DNA of 64,000 nucleotides from Pedobacter nototheniae (GCF_004335085.1 NZ_RQRS01000005.1:62001-126000), one strand, 5' to 3'; positions 52,238 through 61,606 are shown, counted from the stretch's first letter. Numbers and translations: made by a program. Notes: generated by a model from the sequence alone, not told the origin.

Positions 52238-53707
52238 TTATTTTTCTAAAATCCAGGCGTTTGCAGCTTTTAAGGTTAAATCATCGGTTGGAGTTGATTT
52301 AACCAACACATCAGGATTTATTTTGGAACGATATTCTTTTTTATTTCTATCGGCTACGTAACTAACAGCTAAGTATAAATAGGATCCATCTGATAGTTTA
52401 AACCCTCTATTTGCAGTGATATAACCACTCGTTTGCTCACCAAATAATTTCGTGTTAGGCTTACCAATAAAAGAAACGGTGGTCATTTCACCGCTACTAC
52501 CAGTCCATGGGCCAACCAAAACGGCGACTTTTGAATCGATTTTTTTAATGGTGTAAGGATGTTCAACAGTAATACCCATAGTAGAATTATTTTTTTCTGT
52601 TGCAGAATAAGACCATGCACTGAATTTTTTATTTTCGCCATTAACAGAAACAAAATAGCCTAATTCTCCTGCCCCAGTTAAAGGGCCCAGCCCGGCAATC
52701 ATAGGGTACATGTTACCACCAGTATTTCTTCTAAGATCCACTACCCAACCTTGTAAAGTATTTTCCTCATCTAGTTTTTTAATTTGCTGCTGAATGTCAC
52801 TAGCAAATTCATCCATAGTTTTCTTATCCAACGAACCAAAACCGGGTACATAAATATAACCGATATTGCCGTTTAACAAGTTTGATTTCACTTTATCAGG
52901 GTTGGTATTACCACTAGCGTATTTTTGAGCATTTGTTTTAGTTTGAAAAAAGGAATGATTATCGCCAACACCTCTTAGTTTTTCAATTAAATATGAGGTA
53001 ACTGATTTCGTTTCATCAACGGTTTTTAGCCCCATTGATAATTCTTTAACATCTTCATCAATTTTAGTCCAGTTTAATGAATCCTTATAAATAGAATTCT
53101 GCTTAATGATTTTACTAAAATCGCTAATATATTTTACAACCTCCTTGCTTGGTTGAACTGTTGAAGGAGTAACTTCTTCTAGTTTAAAATCATCTAACCA
53201 AGCTGTTCCTTTTTTCTCTAAATAAACGCCAAATAGCAGTTTTTTTGTTTCTTTAGGAACCGTTAAGTTCAAGGTATATTTAGTCCAATCATTAGTGCCT
53301 TTAATTAAAGGTTGTTGGCTTTGAATATTTTCAAATCCGATCATTTTATTGTCCTTATCCCATATTTGGCACCAAAACGCTACAGAACCTTCTACATCTT
53401 CAACTTTTACATAACCAGAAACAGTGGCTTTTCTTAATCCTGTGGGCTCATAAGTAATTACTTGTGAAACATTTTGGAAAGTGCCAGGCTTAATGTTATC
53501 CAATCCAATTATTTTAACTGATGATTTACCAGAATGTTTTATTGTATCGTCCATTTTTACCATGTACCCATCAATCAATTTAACATTCCAATCTGCTGGA
53601 AGCGTAACTGATTTTTCATTTCGGTTTTCAAAAGAATCATTTTTGATTTGACTGAAAACTGGCAGAAATAAAGCGGAAAATAAGAGGGTTAAAAAGAGAT
53701 TTTTCAT
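52238..53707 (-). CDS. secreted S41-family (C-terminal-processing-like) serine peptidase
   Basis: 489 residues. Signal peptide (1-19, LTLLFSALFLPVFSQ). Residues about 20-185 form a carbohydrate-binding-like jelly roll (NDSFENRNEKSVTLPADWNV, AWLDDFKLEEV). The S41 core follows: NGNIGYIYVPGFGSLDKKTM, WVVDLRRNTGGNMYPMIAGL near 335, and VLVGPWTGSSGEMTTVSFIG near 410, where the serine of SSGE is the expected nucleophile, then FGEQTSGYITANRGFKLSDG. No PDZ domain is evident. Exported peptidase or degraded-protein scavenger; substrate unknown. Confidence 0.9.
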   Translation of the reverse strand: MKNLFLTLLFSALFLPVFSQIKNDSFENRNEKSVTLPADWNVKLIDGYMVKMDDTIKHSGKSSVKIIGLDNIKPGTFQNVSQVITYEPTGLRKATVSGYVKVEDVEGSVAFWCQIWDKDNKMIGFENIQSQQPLIKGTNDWTKYTLNLTVPKETKKLLFGVYLEKKGTAWLDDFKLEEVTPSTVQPSKEVVKYISDFSKIIKQNSIYKDSLNWTKIDEDVKELSMGLKTVDETKSVTSYLIEKLRGVGDNHSFFQTKTNAQKYASGNTNPDKVKSNLLNGNIGYIYVPGFGSLDKKTMDEFASDIQQQIKKLDEENTLQGWVVDLRRNTGGNMYPMIAGLGPLTGAGELGYFVSVNGENKKFSAWSYSATEKNNSTMGITVEHPYTIKKIDSKVAVLVGPWTGSSGEMTTVSFIGKPNTKLFGEQTSGYITANRGFKLSDGSYLYLAVSYVADRNKKEYRSKINPDVLVKSTPTDDLTLKAANAWILEK

Positions 53708-53862
53708 GAGCGCATTTTTGATAAACGTAATTAGAATAATTGATAATCTGCCACCAAATATATCTTATAGAAATTAAATAGCAAAGTAATTATATGGATA
53801 CGATTAAAAGGATGCTTTGAAGACTTATAAATCCTCCAATAATTTTCTATTTTTTATTTAGA

Positions 53863-54459
53863 TTGATTCCATATAATATTGTAGATTTGACAAATTTTAA
53901 ATCGGTGATAAAAAAAGATTCCTCTGATTTCGATGAAAACTTTGCGCTCAGCAACATTAATGAGCAAAATTTTGAATTTCTATATAAAAGCTATTGGAAG
54001 AAAGTTTTTGGAATTATTTATCATTATACTGAAGACAGAGAAATTTCTGCTGAATTAACTCAAGAACTTTTTGCCTCAATCTGGGAAAAAAGAGCATCAT
54101 TAATATTTCAAAAAGATATAAGAGCTTATTTATTTAAAGCAGCCAAGTTGGAAGCTTTTGATTACATCCGTACAAGTATTCGCCGTAAGCAATTATTAGA
54201 AAACTCGCCTCTATCCTATTCCCAAAATCAAAATAGCACTGAAGATACCGTTATGCACAATGAGCTTAGAAGTAGATTAAATGTTTTGATTAATACACTT
54301 CCACATCGATGCAAGGAGGTTTATAGCTTGAGCCAAAATGATGGACTGAACAATAGCACCATTGCTGGTATGCTTTCCATATCAGAAAAAACAGTCGAAT
54401 ATCACTTATACAAGGCAATGGCTTTTCTACGTGAATCTCTTACGCTTGAAAAAGCGTAA
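53863..54459 (+). CDS. ECF-type RNA polymerase sigma factor
   Basis: About 198 residues. Region 2: NFEFLYKSYWKKVFGIIYHY and AELTQELFASIWEKRASLIF; region 4: LPHRCKEVYSLSQNDGLNNS and STIAGMLSISEKTVEYHLYK. This is the FecI-like subgroup that partners with a FecR anti-sigma and an STN-domain TonB receptor, all encoded next in order. The frame has no ATG near the expected start: TTG at 53863 opens it, and GTG at 53908 is an alternative giving a protein nearer the usual length. Likely autoregulated with the module. Confidence 0.9.
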   Translation: MIPYNIVDLTNFKSVIKKDSSDFDENFALSNINEQNFEFLYKSYWKKVFGIIYHYTEDREISAELTQELFASIWEKRASLIFQKDIRAYLFKAAKLEAFDYIRTSIRRKQLLENSPLSYSQNQNSTEDTVMHNELRSRLNVLINTLPHRCKEVYSLSQNDGLNNSTIAGMLSISEKTVEYHLYKAMAFLRESLTLEKA

Positions 54460-54582
54460 AAAAAATCAGCTGACTATCAGCAGATTAAACAGATCATCAA
54501 TTTTCTTTCCATTACCACCTAGGAAAATTTCTTAGTTGTACATCATGATTATCGAAAGGGCGTTACGCTCCAAACGAAATTA

Positions 54583-55563
54583 ATGGAAGTTACAAAAGAA
54601 TTAATCCGTAAATACCATCATAACCAGTGTACCGAAGCTGAAAAACTAGCTGTAGAAGCTTGGTTAGAATCAGAAGAGGCAGAGTTGAGTTATCCCGATG
54701 ATACTAATCTTGATGTTTACCAGGCAAATGGATGGGATAAAATTTCGAAAAGGTATAATCTTGAAAAAAGCCTGTCGGTTAAACCTCCTGTAGCCATAAA
54801 GAAAAAATCCGTTTTAAAACGCTATTATTTGCCGTTGGCGGCTTGTTTTGCTGTTGTTTTAACGCTTGGGCTAGCCTATAAATTATTTAATAACGATAAA
54901 GTACCGACTGTAGCAGTTGGTTACCAAACTATTGAAGTTAAAAAAGGAGAAAAAAGATTTGTACAGCTGATTGATGGAACGCAAGTTTGGCTAAATGCTG
55001 AAAGTAGATTAACCTTTCCGAAGGAGTTTAATGGCACACAAAGGGCTGTTAATCTTATTGGAGAAGCATATTTTAGGGTAGCAAAAAATCCTAATAAACC
55101 ATTTATTATAACTTCTCCTCGTACTACTACTAAAGTTTTAGGCACCAAGTTTAACCTCAGAGATTATCAAAATGAAGAAAAGAGTGAACTTGTTGTAGAG
55201 GAAGGAAAAGTTAGTTTCTCTGCTATAAAAACAAATGGAACCCTAATACTAACGGCAAACCAAAAAGGAATTCTCGATAGCAAAAACAAGTTAAACGCTA
55301 CTCAAAATATAGATTATAGCGGAAAATACTTCGATTGGAAAGACAATAAGCTGATTATTGATGATTTAACTTTAGAAGAGATAAAGCCAATTTTAGAACG
55401 TTGGTACAACATTAATCTCATTATAAGTAAAAAAGAACTTGGCAAGGAGCGTTACAAGGGCACTTTTAATAACCCAACTATTAAAGAGGTACTTACGAGC
55501 ATATGCTTTGCCACAAGATCTGAATATACTCAGCACAATAAAACTTTTATTATAGAAAAATAA
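54583..55563 (+). CDS. FecR-family anti-sigma factor
   Basis: 326 residues. Cytoplasmic N-terminus with the FecR_N-like CTEAEKLAVEAWLESEE, one membrane helix (about 86-104, YLPLAACFAVVLTLGLAYKL), and a periplasmic FecR domain: IEVKKGEKRFVQLIDGTQVW, LNAESRLTFPKEFNGTQRAV, GEAYFRVAKNPNKPFIITS and TTKVLGTKFNLRDYQNEEKS. The C-terminal DUF4974-like part (LTLEEIKPILERWYNINLII, KGTFNNPTIKEVLTSICFAT) contacts the receptor's STN domain in related systems. Between sigma factor and receptor genes. Confidence 0.94.
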   Translation: MEVTKELIRKYHHNQCTEAEKLAVEAWLESEEAELSYPDDTNLDVYQANGWDKISKRYNLEKSLSVKPPVAIKKKSVLKRYYLPLAACFAVVLTLGLAYKLFNNDKVPTVAVGYQTIEVKKGEKRFVQLIDGTQVWLNAESRLTFPKEFNGTQRAVNLIGEAYFRVAKNPNKPFIITSPRTTTKVLGTKFNLRDYQNEEKSELVVEEGKVSFSAIKTNGTLILTANQKGILDSKNKLNATQNIDYSGKYFDWKDNKLIIDDLTLEEIKPILERWYNINLIISKKELGKERYKGTFNNPTIKEVLTSICFATRSEYTQHNKTFIIEK

Positions 55564-55643
55564 AAAACCCGGTTTCTGTCTGCAAACTTCAATCCGGGCT
55601 ATTGCAAATCAATTCATCATTAATTTAAACAACAAACAAAAGT

Positions 55644-58358
55644 ATGCACAAAGCATGTACCCCAAAGAAAAAAAACTCAATTATACTCTTATTTTTTTGC
55701 GCCTTTTGGCTTATTTCACTTTCATCTGTGGCGCAACAGAGTTCTCCGTTAAATAAAACCATAACTATTGAGGCAAACAATACCACACTTGGCGATGCAC
55801 TGGATGCAATTGCTGCAAAGGCAGGCGTTTCATTTTCTTATAGCAGTACCCAATTAAATGTAAAGAAAAAAGTAACCTTTAATTTTCAAGATAAGTCTGT
55901 TAAAGAAATCCTTACCTCACTTCTTGGTCGCCAAATAAAGAGATTAAGTGCTGATGGGCAAAATATTACCATTCAAACTTCTGCACCAAAAGGGAGCGTA
56001 TCAGGAAATGTAAAAACGAGTGATGGTAAGCCTGCGGCTTACGTTACCGTAGAAATAGCTGGTTTAAGGGGTACACAAGCGGATGTTAATGGAAATTATA
56101 GTATTAAGGAAATAGAAGAAGGAAATTATACCATTGCCGCTAGTTATGTTGGTTTCAATCCGCAGCGCAAGCAAATTAAGGTTGCCCCTGCAGAAAACAC
56201 TTTATTAAACTTTACACTAACAGAAAATAGTAATGATCTTAATGAGGTAGAAATAAATGGAAGAAAGAAAAACAAATTTGCCGTTCGCAAAAGTGAAACT
56301 GTAGCCAAATTACCCTTAAACAATTTAGAAAACCCACAAGTATATACCACCATCACAAAATCGCTTATTAATGAGCAAATTACAACCGATTTAACTGATG
56401 TACTTAAAAATACACCGGGAATTTTGAAAATGCAGGGAAGTATTGGAAGAAGTGGTGATGGTGCTGTTTATTACAATTTACGTGGCTTTCCGACAAGGAT
56501 TTCCATGATTGATGGAATTGCTGGACAAACTAACGGAGATATTGACCCTGCAAATATTGAAAGGATTGAGGTAATAAAGGGCCCATCTGGAACGCTATTT
56601 GGTGGCTCACTTACTACCTTTGGAGGATTAATTAACGTAGTTACAAAAAAACCTTTGGATACCATGGGTGGCGAAATTGGTTATACCACAGGAAACTTTA
56701 ACCTTAATCGGCTTACTACAGATGTTTACGGACCGATTAATAAAGATAAAAGCTTAAAGTTTCGTTTAAATGCTGCGTATCACAAGCGCAATAGCTTTCA
56801 AGATGCGGGCTTTCGTAAATCTGTTTTCATTGCCCCAGCAATTTCTTATCGCTTTAATGAAAAGCTTGAACTTTTGTTAAATGCAGAATTCTATGATTAT
56901 GAAGGCACCAACCCATCTATTGTTTTTTTACATCGTACCAGAAAATACATTGCTACAACTCCTGCTGAATTAAATTACGATTGGAAACGTTCTTTTACAT
57001 CCAATGATATAACACTAAAAGCACCTGCATCAAATATTCATGGTCAGCTTAATTATAAAATTTCAGATCAATGGACTTCGCAAACCAGTTTTTCAAGAAA
57101 CATTAGAAAAACGGATGGTATTTACCAATATGAATTTATACGTGGTGCAACTAGTGATGATTTGGTAGAACGAAATGTGCAATATCAAAATTATGAAGGG
57201 ACAACAACTGCTGTACAACAAAATTTTAATGCAGATATTAAAATTGGTAGCATGAGGCACCGATTAGTAGCAGGACTAGATTACCTGAACCAAACCACTT
57301 ACAACAACAACTCTCCTATTGTAAAATTTGATACTGTTAGTGCGCTTAACGGCACGCTGGCAGTTAAATATGGTAATTTAACAAGAGCAAAGGCCGAAGC
57401 AAAAATAGCTGCAACCACAGGCATAGGAGCTGCTGGGGCAGTTATTAAAAACTACAACTCCAGCAATATTTATAGCATTTATGCTTCTGATGCCATTAAT
57501 GTAACAGATCAATTGGTGGCCATGTTAAGTTTAAGGGTAGATCGCTTTCAAAGTCTTGGTACAACAGATCTTGCTACTAATACGCAACAACCTAATACAG
57601 CTTTTAACCAAACGGCTATATCACCTAAATTTGGCTTGGTTTATCAAATTATAAAGGAAAAGGTTTCTATTTTTGGAAACTACATGAATGGATTTAGCAA
57701 CGTTGCGCCCGTTACCCAGCCTTTAAATGATATATCGGGTACTTTTAAACCGCAGCAAGCTAATCAAATAGAAGGTGGTGTAAAAATGGATATATTTGAT
57801 GGTCGTTTATCTTTTACAGCAAGCTATTACGATATAAAGGTTAAAGATGTGACTAGAAATGAAGTGTTAACAAGAAATGGAACTGATTACAATATTGTGG
57901 TTCAAAATGGCACACAGCGCAGTAAAGGTGTAGAATTTGAGTTAATTGCAAACCCATTAACAGGCTTAAATGTTATTGCAGGCTATAGCCATAATGATAG
58001 CAAACTTACCAAATCATCTTTAGCGCTTGAGGGCAGACGACCAGCTTCGGCAGGGCCAGAAAACCTTGTTAATTTTTGGGCAAGCTATACCCAGCCAAAT
58101 GGAAACCTTAAAGGTTTGGGTGCCGGCTTTGGAGGAAACTATTCAGGCAAATATCTATCAGGCAATTCTCTTACAACCGGTGTTTTCACTTTTCCAAGTT
58201 ACACCCTATTAAACGCCAGTTTGTTTTATGATGCGCCACGCTTTCGCGTTGGATTAAAAGGAGATAATATTGGAAACGTATTATATTTTACAGGGCAAGG
58301 CGTATTGAGTGCGCAAATGCCAAGAACACTTTCTGCTAATGTTACGGTTAGATTTTAA
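55644..58358 (+). CDS. TonB-dependent siderophore receptor with N-terminal STN and CarboxypepD_reg-like domains
   Basis: 904 residues, outer membrane. Signal peptide (about 12-31, IILLFFCAFWLISLSSVAQ), STN signalling domain (about 35-110: NNTTLGDALDAIAAKAGVSF, DKSVKEILTSLLGRQI), CarboxypepD_reg-like insert (SGNVKTSDGKPAAYVTVEIA), plug domain (LTDVLKNTPGILKMQGSIGR, NIERIEVIKGPSGTLFGGSL) and a 22-strand-type barrel ending in aromatic FTVRF-like NVTVRF. The STN domain links it to the FecR/sigma pair, giving substrate-induced transcription. Ferric siderophore is the likely substrate from the receptor class. The PepSY gene overlaps its 3' end by 20 bp. Confidence 0.94.
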   Translation: MHKACTPKKKNSIILLFFCAFWLISLSSVAQQSSPLNKTITIEANNTTLGDALDAIAAKAGVSFSYSSTQLNVKKKVTFNFQDKSVKEILTSLLGRQIKRLSADGQNITIQTSAPKGSVSGNVKTSDGKPAAYVTVEIAGLRGTQADVNGNYSIKEIEEGNYTIAASYVGFNPQRKQIKVAPAENTLLNFTLTENSNDLNEVEINGRKKNKFAVRKSETVAKLPLNNLENPQVYTTITKSLINEQITTDLTDVLKNTPGILKMQGSIGRSGDGAVYYNLRGFPTRISMIDGIAGQTNGDIDPANIERIEVIKGPSGTLFGGSLTTFGGLINVVTKKPLDTMGGEIGYTTGNFNLNRLTTDVYGPINKDKSLKFRLNAAYHKRNSFQDAGFRKSVFIAPAISYRFNEKLELLLNAEFYDYEGTNPSIVFLHRTRKYIATTPAELNYDWKRSFTSNDITLKAPASNIHGQLNYKISDQWTSQTSFSRNIRKTDGIYQYEFIRGATSDDLVERNVQYQNYEGTTTAVQQNFNADIKIGSMRHRLVAGLDYLNQTTYNNNSPIVKFDTVSALNGTLAVKYGNLTRAKAEAKIAATTGIGAAGAVIKNYNSSNIYSIYASDAINVTDQLVAMLSLRVDRFQSLGTTDLATNTQQPNTAFNQTAISPKFGLVYQIIKEKVSIFGNYMNGFSNVAPVTQPLNDISGTFKPQQANQIEGGVKMDIFDGRLSFTASYYDIKVKDVTRNEVLTRNGTDYNIVVQNGTQRSKGVEFELIANPLTGLNVIAGYSHNDSKLTKSSLALEGRRPASAGPENLVNFWASYTQPNGNLKGLGAGFGGNYSGKYLSGNSLTTGVFTFPSYTLLNASLFYDAPRFRVGLKGDNIGNVLYFTGQGVLSAQMPRTLSANVTVRF

Positions 58359-59466
58359 GAAAACTATAGGATTTTTACACCTCTGGCTCGGATTAATATC
58401 CGGGCTAGTGGTTTTTATTTTAGGAATTACGGGGGCTATATATGCTTTTTCTGATGAGCTAAAAGAAGTTTTTTATAAAGATAGGCTTCATGTTGCAATT
58501 CCTGCCAATAAAGAAAAACTACCTTTTGAAACGATTGTTACCATTGCAGAAACTGCCTTAGGCAAAGATCATAAAATATCAAGGGCAGAATTACCCAATA
58601 CGCCTGGCAAAACTTATATGTTTAGGGCTTTAAAGCTTAATAAGAACGGTATCGGCTATTGGAATTACTATAAATATTATTACAAGGTTTATATAAATCC
58701 CTACAACGGGCAGGTTGTTAAGCTAGAAAATACAAAAAAAGAGTTTTTTAATGTAATTCTTGCTGCACATATGAATTTGCTTTTAGGCGATAAAGTAGGA
58801 CACCAGATTGTTAGGTATGCTGTTATTTGCTTTGTGCTTTTACTTTTATCGGGAATTGTATTGTGGTGGCCTAAAAACTTAAAAGCGGCTAAAAATAGTC
58901 TTACTATTAAAGTTAAAGCAAAATTTAAGCGTTTAAACTACGATTTACACAACGTATTGGGCTTTTATGCGGCAATGATATTGCTGGTTATCTCTTTAAC
59001 AGGGCTTGCCTGGTCTTTTGAACTTACCAGTGAAAAGAAATCCACCTTATATTCTGATACAACTTTAACGGCACCTAAAACCAAGCATGGCGCAATTTTA
59101 GCGCAAACAAATAACTTATCTCCAACGGCAAGCTACTTTCTATATAATTTTCCTGCTCAAAAAAGTGGTACAGTTAATATTACGGCTTATATGAGCGATA
59201 ACCACCTTTACGAAAAAACCCAATATAAGTACGATCAGTTTACTGGAAAATTATTACAAAAAGGAGAATCTTTTGAAAACTTGAAACCCCTAAACAAATT
59301 AAAGGCACTTAATTTTGACCTTCATACAGGAAGTGCCATTGGTTTCCCTGGAAAAGTTTTAGCTTTTTTAGCTAGCTTAATTGCTGCAAGTTTGCCAATA
59401 ACAGGACTTTTGTTTTATTTATTTAAAAAGAAGCCCTTAAAGAAATCTAATCGCCCCGCTCACTAA
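58339..59466 (+). CDS. PepSY-associated membrane protein (iron-siderophore reductase-like)
   Basis: About 375 residues from the ATG at 58339 (MLRLDFKKTIGFLHLWLGL). Four membrane helices: FLHLWLGLISGLVVFILGIT near 10-30, QIVRYAVICFVLLLLSGIVL near 155, NVLGFYAAMILLVISLTGLA near 205, and LAFLASLIAASLPITGLLFY near 340. Conserved histidines (HLWLGL, HMNLLLG, HNVLGF, HTGSAIG) in the helix ends fit the heme-binding pattern of PepSY_TM proteins such as FoxB, PiuB and FhuF-type reductases. Its overlap with the receptor gene implies translational coupling and a joint role in siderophore-iron release. Confidence 0.88.
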   Translation: MLRLDFKKTIGFLHLWLGLISGLVVFILGITGAIYAFSDELKEVFYKDRLHVAIPANKEKLPFETIVTIAETALGKDHKISRAELPNTPGKTYMFRALKLNKNGIGYWNYYKYYYKVYINPYNGQVVKLENTKKEFFNVILAAHMNLLLGDKVGHQIVRYAVICFVLLLLSGIVLWWPKNLKAAKNSLTIKVKAKFKRLNYDLHNVLGFYAAMILLVISLTGLAWSFELTSEKKSTLYSDTTLTAPKTKHGAILAQTNNLSPTASYFLYNFPAQKSGTVNITAYMSDNHLYEKTQYKYDQFTGKLLQKGESFENLKPLNKLKALNFDLHTGSAIGFPGKVLAFLASLIAASLPITGLLFYLFKKKPLKKSNRPAH

Positions 59467-60199
59467 AAAAGGTTTTCTTTTTTTGCATAGCTTTTTGCCA
59501 TCCGTAAGGAAAAATTGCATGATTATTTTTAACCATTAAGTTCATTTTCTCCTTAATGGTTTCTTGCAACTTTGCAGGTAAAGTGTAAAAAGCCTTATCA
59601 ATGGCAGTATCACGTTCATCATCAAGCACACCATTTTGGTGCCTTATCGCAATCTTCTGCCCCTTGTAAAAGATGATAAACTTAATCCGCCCATCGTCAT
59701 AATTATTCATTCCCTGCGTGCCATAAACAATAATAGGCTCTATAAAACCATCGTGATCAAAATCGCTGAACTGCGCATACTTAGTCCAAAACCATATAGA
59801 TTCTTCACCATGCATATTTGGTTGCGTATTATCATTAATCTCCCACGTTTTAATTAGCGAACCATTTTGTACCTTAAAGTTTATAGCCTTTATTTTATAA
59901 TTCGATATTTTATTAAAGGCATCCTTTTCCTTATTAACAACATCCTGGCTCTCCGTTAGCACACAATAATATTGCCCTCCTTTATCGGCATATTTATACA
60001 CTCTAAAAATTGGAAAGTTGATCCCTATCTTAGCACGAACAGGATTTGGAAACAATTCTGACACTTCCTTTTCGGTTAGCAATGCTGAGGATTGAGCGGT
60101 AAGCTGAGCATACGTTTTTGTGCCTGAACAAATTGCAATTAATAAGCTAAAACAGTAGAAAACAATGCCTAATCTTGGTTTAATAATTTCTAAATTCAT
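59447..60199 (-). CDS. secreted protein of unknown function
   Basis: About 250 residues from the ATG at 60199 (MNLEIIKPRLG); an ATG five codons earlier is possible. Signal peptide with a hydrophobic core IVFYCFSLLIAICSGT ending TYAQ. The mature sequence contains TEKEVSELFPNPVRAKIGIN, WFWTKYAQFSDFDHDGFIEP and IVYGTQGMNNYDDGRIKFII, where DFDHDGFIEP is a calcium-binding-like acidic loop. The layout recalls the M949_RS01915-type surface protein family (recalled, not checked). Its 3' end overlaps the convergent PepSY gene by 20 bp. It overlaps the next gene upstream by 20 bp, so both may be one transcript. Confidence 0.75.
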   Translation of the reverse strand: MNLEIIKPRLGIVFYCFSLLIAICSGTKTYAQLTAQSSALLTEKEVSELFPNPVRAKIGINFPIFRVYKYADKGGQYYCVLTESQDVVNKEKDAFNKISNYKIKAINFKVQNGSLIKTWEINDNTQPNMHGEESIWFWTKYAQFSDFDHDGFIEPIIVYGTQGMNNYDDGRIKFIIFYKGQKIAIRHQNGVLDDERDTAIDKAFYTLPAKLQETIKEKMNLMVKNNHAIFPYGWQKAMQKKKTFFSERGD

Positions 60200-60611
60200 T
60201 TGCTTTAGCTTCAATTGCAGTCTGAAATTTGGTTAATTGTTCTTTTGTTGCATCCGTTTCAACAACTTCAAATAAGAAGCTTTTTTTCTGGTTTGCTGAA
60301 ATCCATTTCCCTTTGATTTGTTTTTTATTTAAGGTGCCTAAAAAAGTACCCGAAAAATTAACCGTTGCATGTTCTACTAACACAATATTACCATTGTTGT
60401 TTTTATACCCGTTTAATAGAATATAATCTTTTTGATTATCATATTTATAAGCGCCCAAAATTGGATCTGCATGTGTTCCATCATTCAAGCCTTGTAAGTA
60501 CAAACTTATTTTAGTGGTTTTATTTAAAGTGCCCTTAAACAACTTCCCCGTTTGCGCATTTGCCTTGACAAAAAATATTAAAATTAAAATAGTAAAAAGT
60601 GTTCTTATCAT
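60180..60611 (-). CDS. small secreted protein of unknown function
   Basis: 143 residues. Signal peptide IRTLFTILILIFFVKANAQ (2-20). The mature part is beta-rich: GKLFKGTLNKTTKISLYLQG, LGAYKYDNQKDYILLNGYKN, IVLVEHATVNFSGTFLGTLN and KKQIKGKWISANQKKSFLFE, suggesting an eight-stranded barrel-like domain as in small exported lipocalin-like proteins. No family recognised. It overlaps the start of the secreted protein at 59447. Upstream lies the 346-bp region with the palindrome pair, which faces the other way. Confidence 0.75.
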   Translation of the reverse strand: MIRTLFTILILIFFVKANAQTGKLFKGTLNKTTKISLYLQGLNDGTHADPILGAYKYDNQKDYILLNGYKNNNGNIVLVEHATVNFSGTFLGTLNKKQIKGKWISANQKKSFLFEVVETDATKEQLTKFQTAIEAKANEFRNY

Positions 60612-60787
60612 AATGGGATGCTTTAGGTTTAAAATTCGGTTAATGGTGCCTTTTCCAAATGCAATTTACATTTTTAGATTGTTGGCTAAAAATTATCAAA
60701 TAACATAGTTGCTACTATTTCCTTTAAGGCAATTACCCTGATACTTTAGAAGTAAAAGATTTTTAGGCTATAAAAACTCGATCACAC

Positions 60788-60824
60788 CGTTCGTTCACGC
60801 ACATAAACTGTTCGATAACGAACA
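60788..60824. promoter_or_regulatory. tandem 16-bp palindromes, predicted activator site (copy c)
   Basis: CGTTCGTTCACGCACA (60788-60803) and TGTTCGATAACGAACA (60809-60824), 21 bp apart. The second is a perfect palindrome and again is the promoter-proximal one, here for the rightward DUF2807 gene. Together with copies a and b this defines a shared site. Confidence 0.85.
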
Positions 60825-60877
60825 CCTCTAAATTAAATAAAACACTTATTATCAGCGCATTAATATCAAGCAAACCG

Positions 60878-60895
60878 TTTGGCACAAGCTTAGCC
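60878..60895 (+). promoter_or_regulatory. sigma54-like promoter of the DUF2807 gene
   Basis: TTTGGCACAAGCTTAGCC has the -24 GG and -12 GC exactly ten bases apart. It lies 54 bp after the palindrome pair; the start codon is 62 bp further on. The 14-base core is identical to the site at 14027-14045. Confidence 0.7.
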
Positions 60896-60957
60896 TTTAG
60901 GAGTTTATAAATATTTTAACAACTGATTAATTTTTAAACAATTAAATAAAATACACC

Positions 60958-61542
60958 ATGAAAACCTCAATTAAAATCCAATCTGTAAAAGCTTTTATTG
61001 CAATCCTTTTAGCTTCCATTATTTTTCCATTAGCTACATTTGCTTTGGAAGTAAAACCTAAAAAGCTTCACACAATTACCAACGTTAAAAAAATTTCCAT
61101 AAAGGGAAATGTACAAGTAATATTGGTACAAAGATTATCTGAAGGCATTACTTATACGGATGACAATTATGGAACAGCAATTGTTTCTCAAGAAGGGGCT
61201 TTGCTCCGAATTACAGGAAAAACTCAAGAGGTAAGCAAGCTTTTTGTTTATGTAAATGATATTTTTAGAATAGAGGCGGATGGTAATGCGGTTGTAAAAA
61301 CTGAGGGCAAATTAAATACAAAGTTTCTACAAATATTTTTAAAGGGAAATGCCCAGGCAGATATTAACACAAACACTCAGGGTTTATACACCGTTATTGA
61401 AGGAAATACTAATCTGAAACTTACTGGTTATACAGATAATCATACGTTGCAAATGGGTAAGGAACAGAAATTAACAGCTTACGATTTTGTTGCACTCAAT
61501 ACCAATGTTATCCCAACAGAAGTATTAGCTATTAATAAATAG
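60958..61542 (+). CDS. secreted DUF2807 (GIN-domain) protein
   Basis: 194 residues. Signal peptide FIAILLASIIFPLATFALE (13-31). The mature part is a repetitive right-handed beta structure typical of DUF2807: ITNVKKISIKGNVQVILVQR, then short strands with repeated G-N-A-x motifs (IEADGNAVVKTEGKLNTKFL, FLKGNAQADINTNTQGLYTV, VIEGNTNLKLTGYTDNHTLQ). The family is abundant and mostly uncharacterised in Bacteroidota envelopes. It stands alone behind the palindrome pair and the sigma54-like promoter, so it is predicted to respond to the same signal as the permease cluster. Its 3' end has a clear terminator. Confidence 0.88.
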   Translation: MKTSIKIQSVKAFIAILLASIIFPLATFALEVKPKKLHTITNVKKISIKGNVQVILVQRLSEGITYTDDNYGTAIVSQEGALLRITGKTQEVSKLFVYVNDIFRIEADGNAVVKTEGKLNTKFLQIFLKGNAQADINTNTQGLYTVIEGNTNLKLTGYTDNHTLQMGKEQKLTAYDFVALNTNVIPTEVLAINK

Positions 61543-61573
61543 ATAGCTACGCTCTGCTAACACACAAATACCT

Positions 61574-61606
61574 AAAGACTCTATGATTTATCATGGGGTC
61601 TTTTTT
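61574..61606 (+). terminator. intrinsic terminator of the DUF2807 gene
   Basis: AAAGACTCTATGAT/ATCATGGGGTCTTT stem with TT loop, two internal mismatches, followed by TTTT, 31 bp after the stop codon. Confidence 0.85.
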
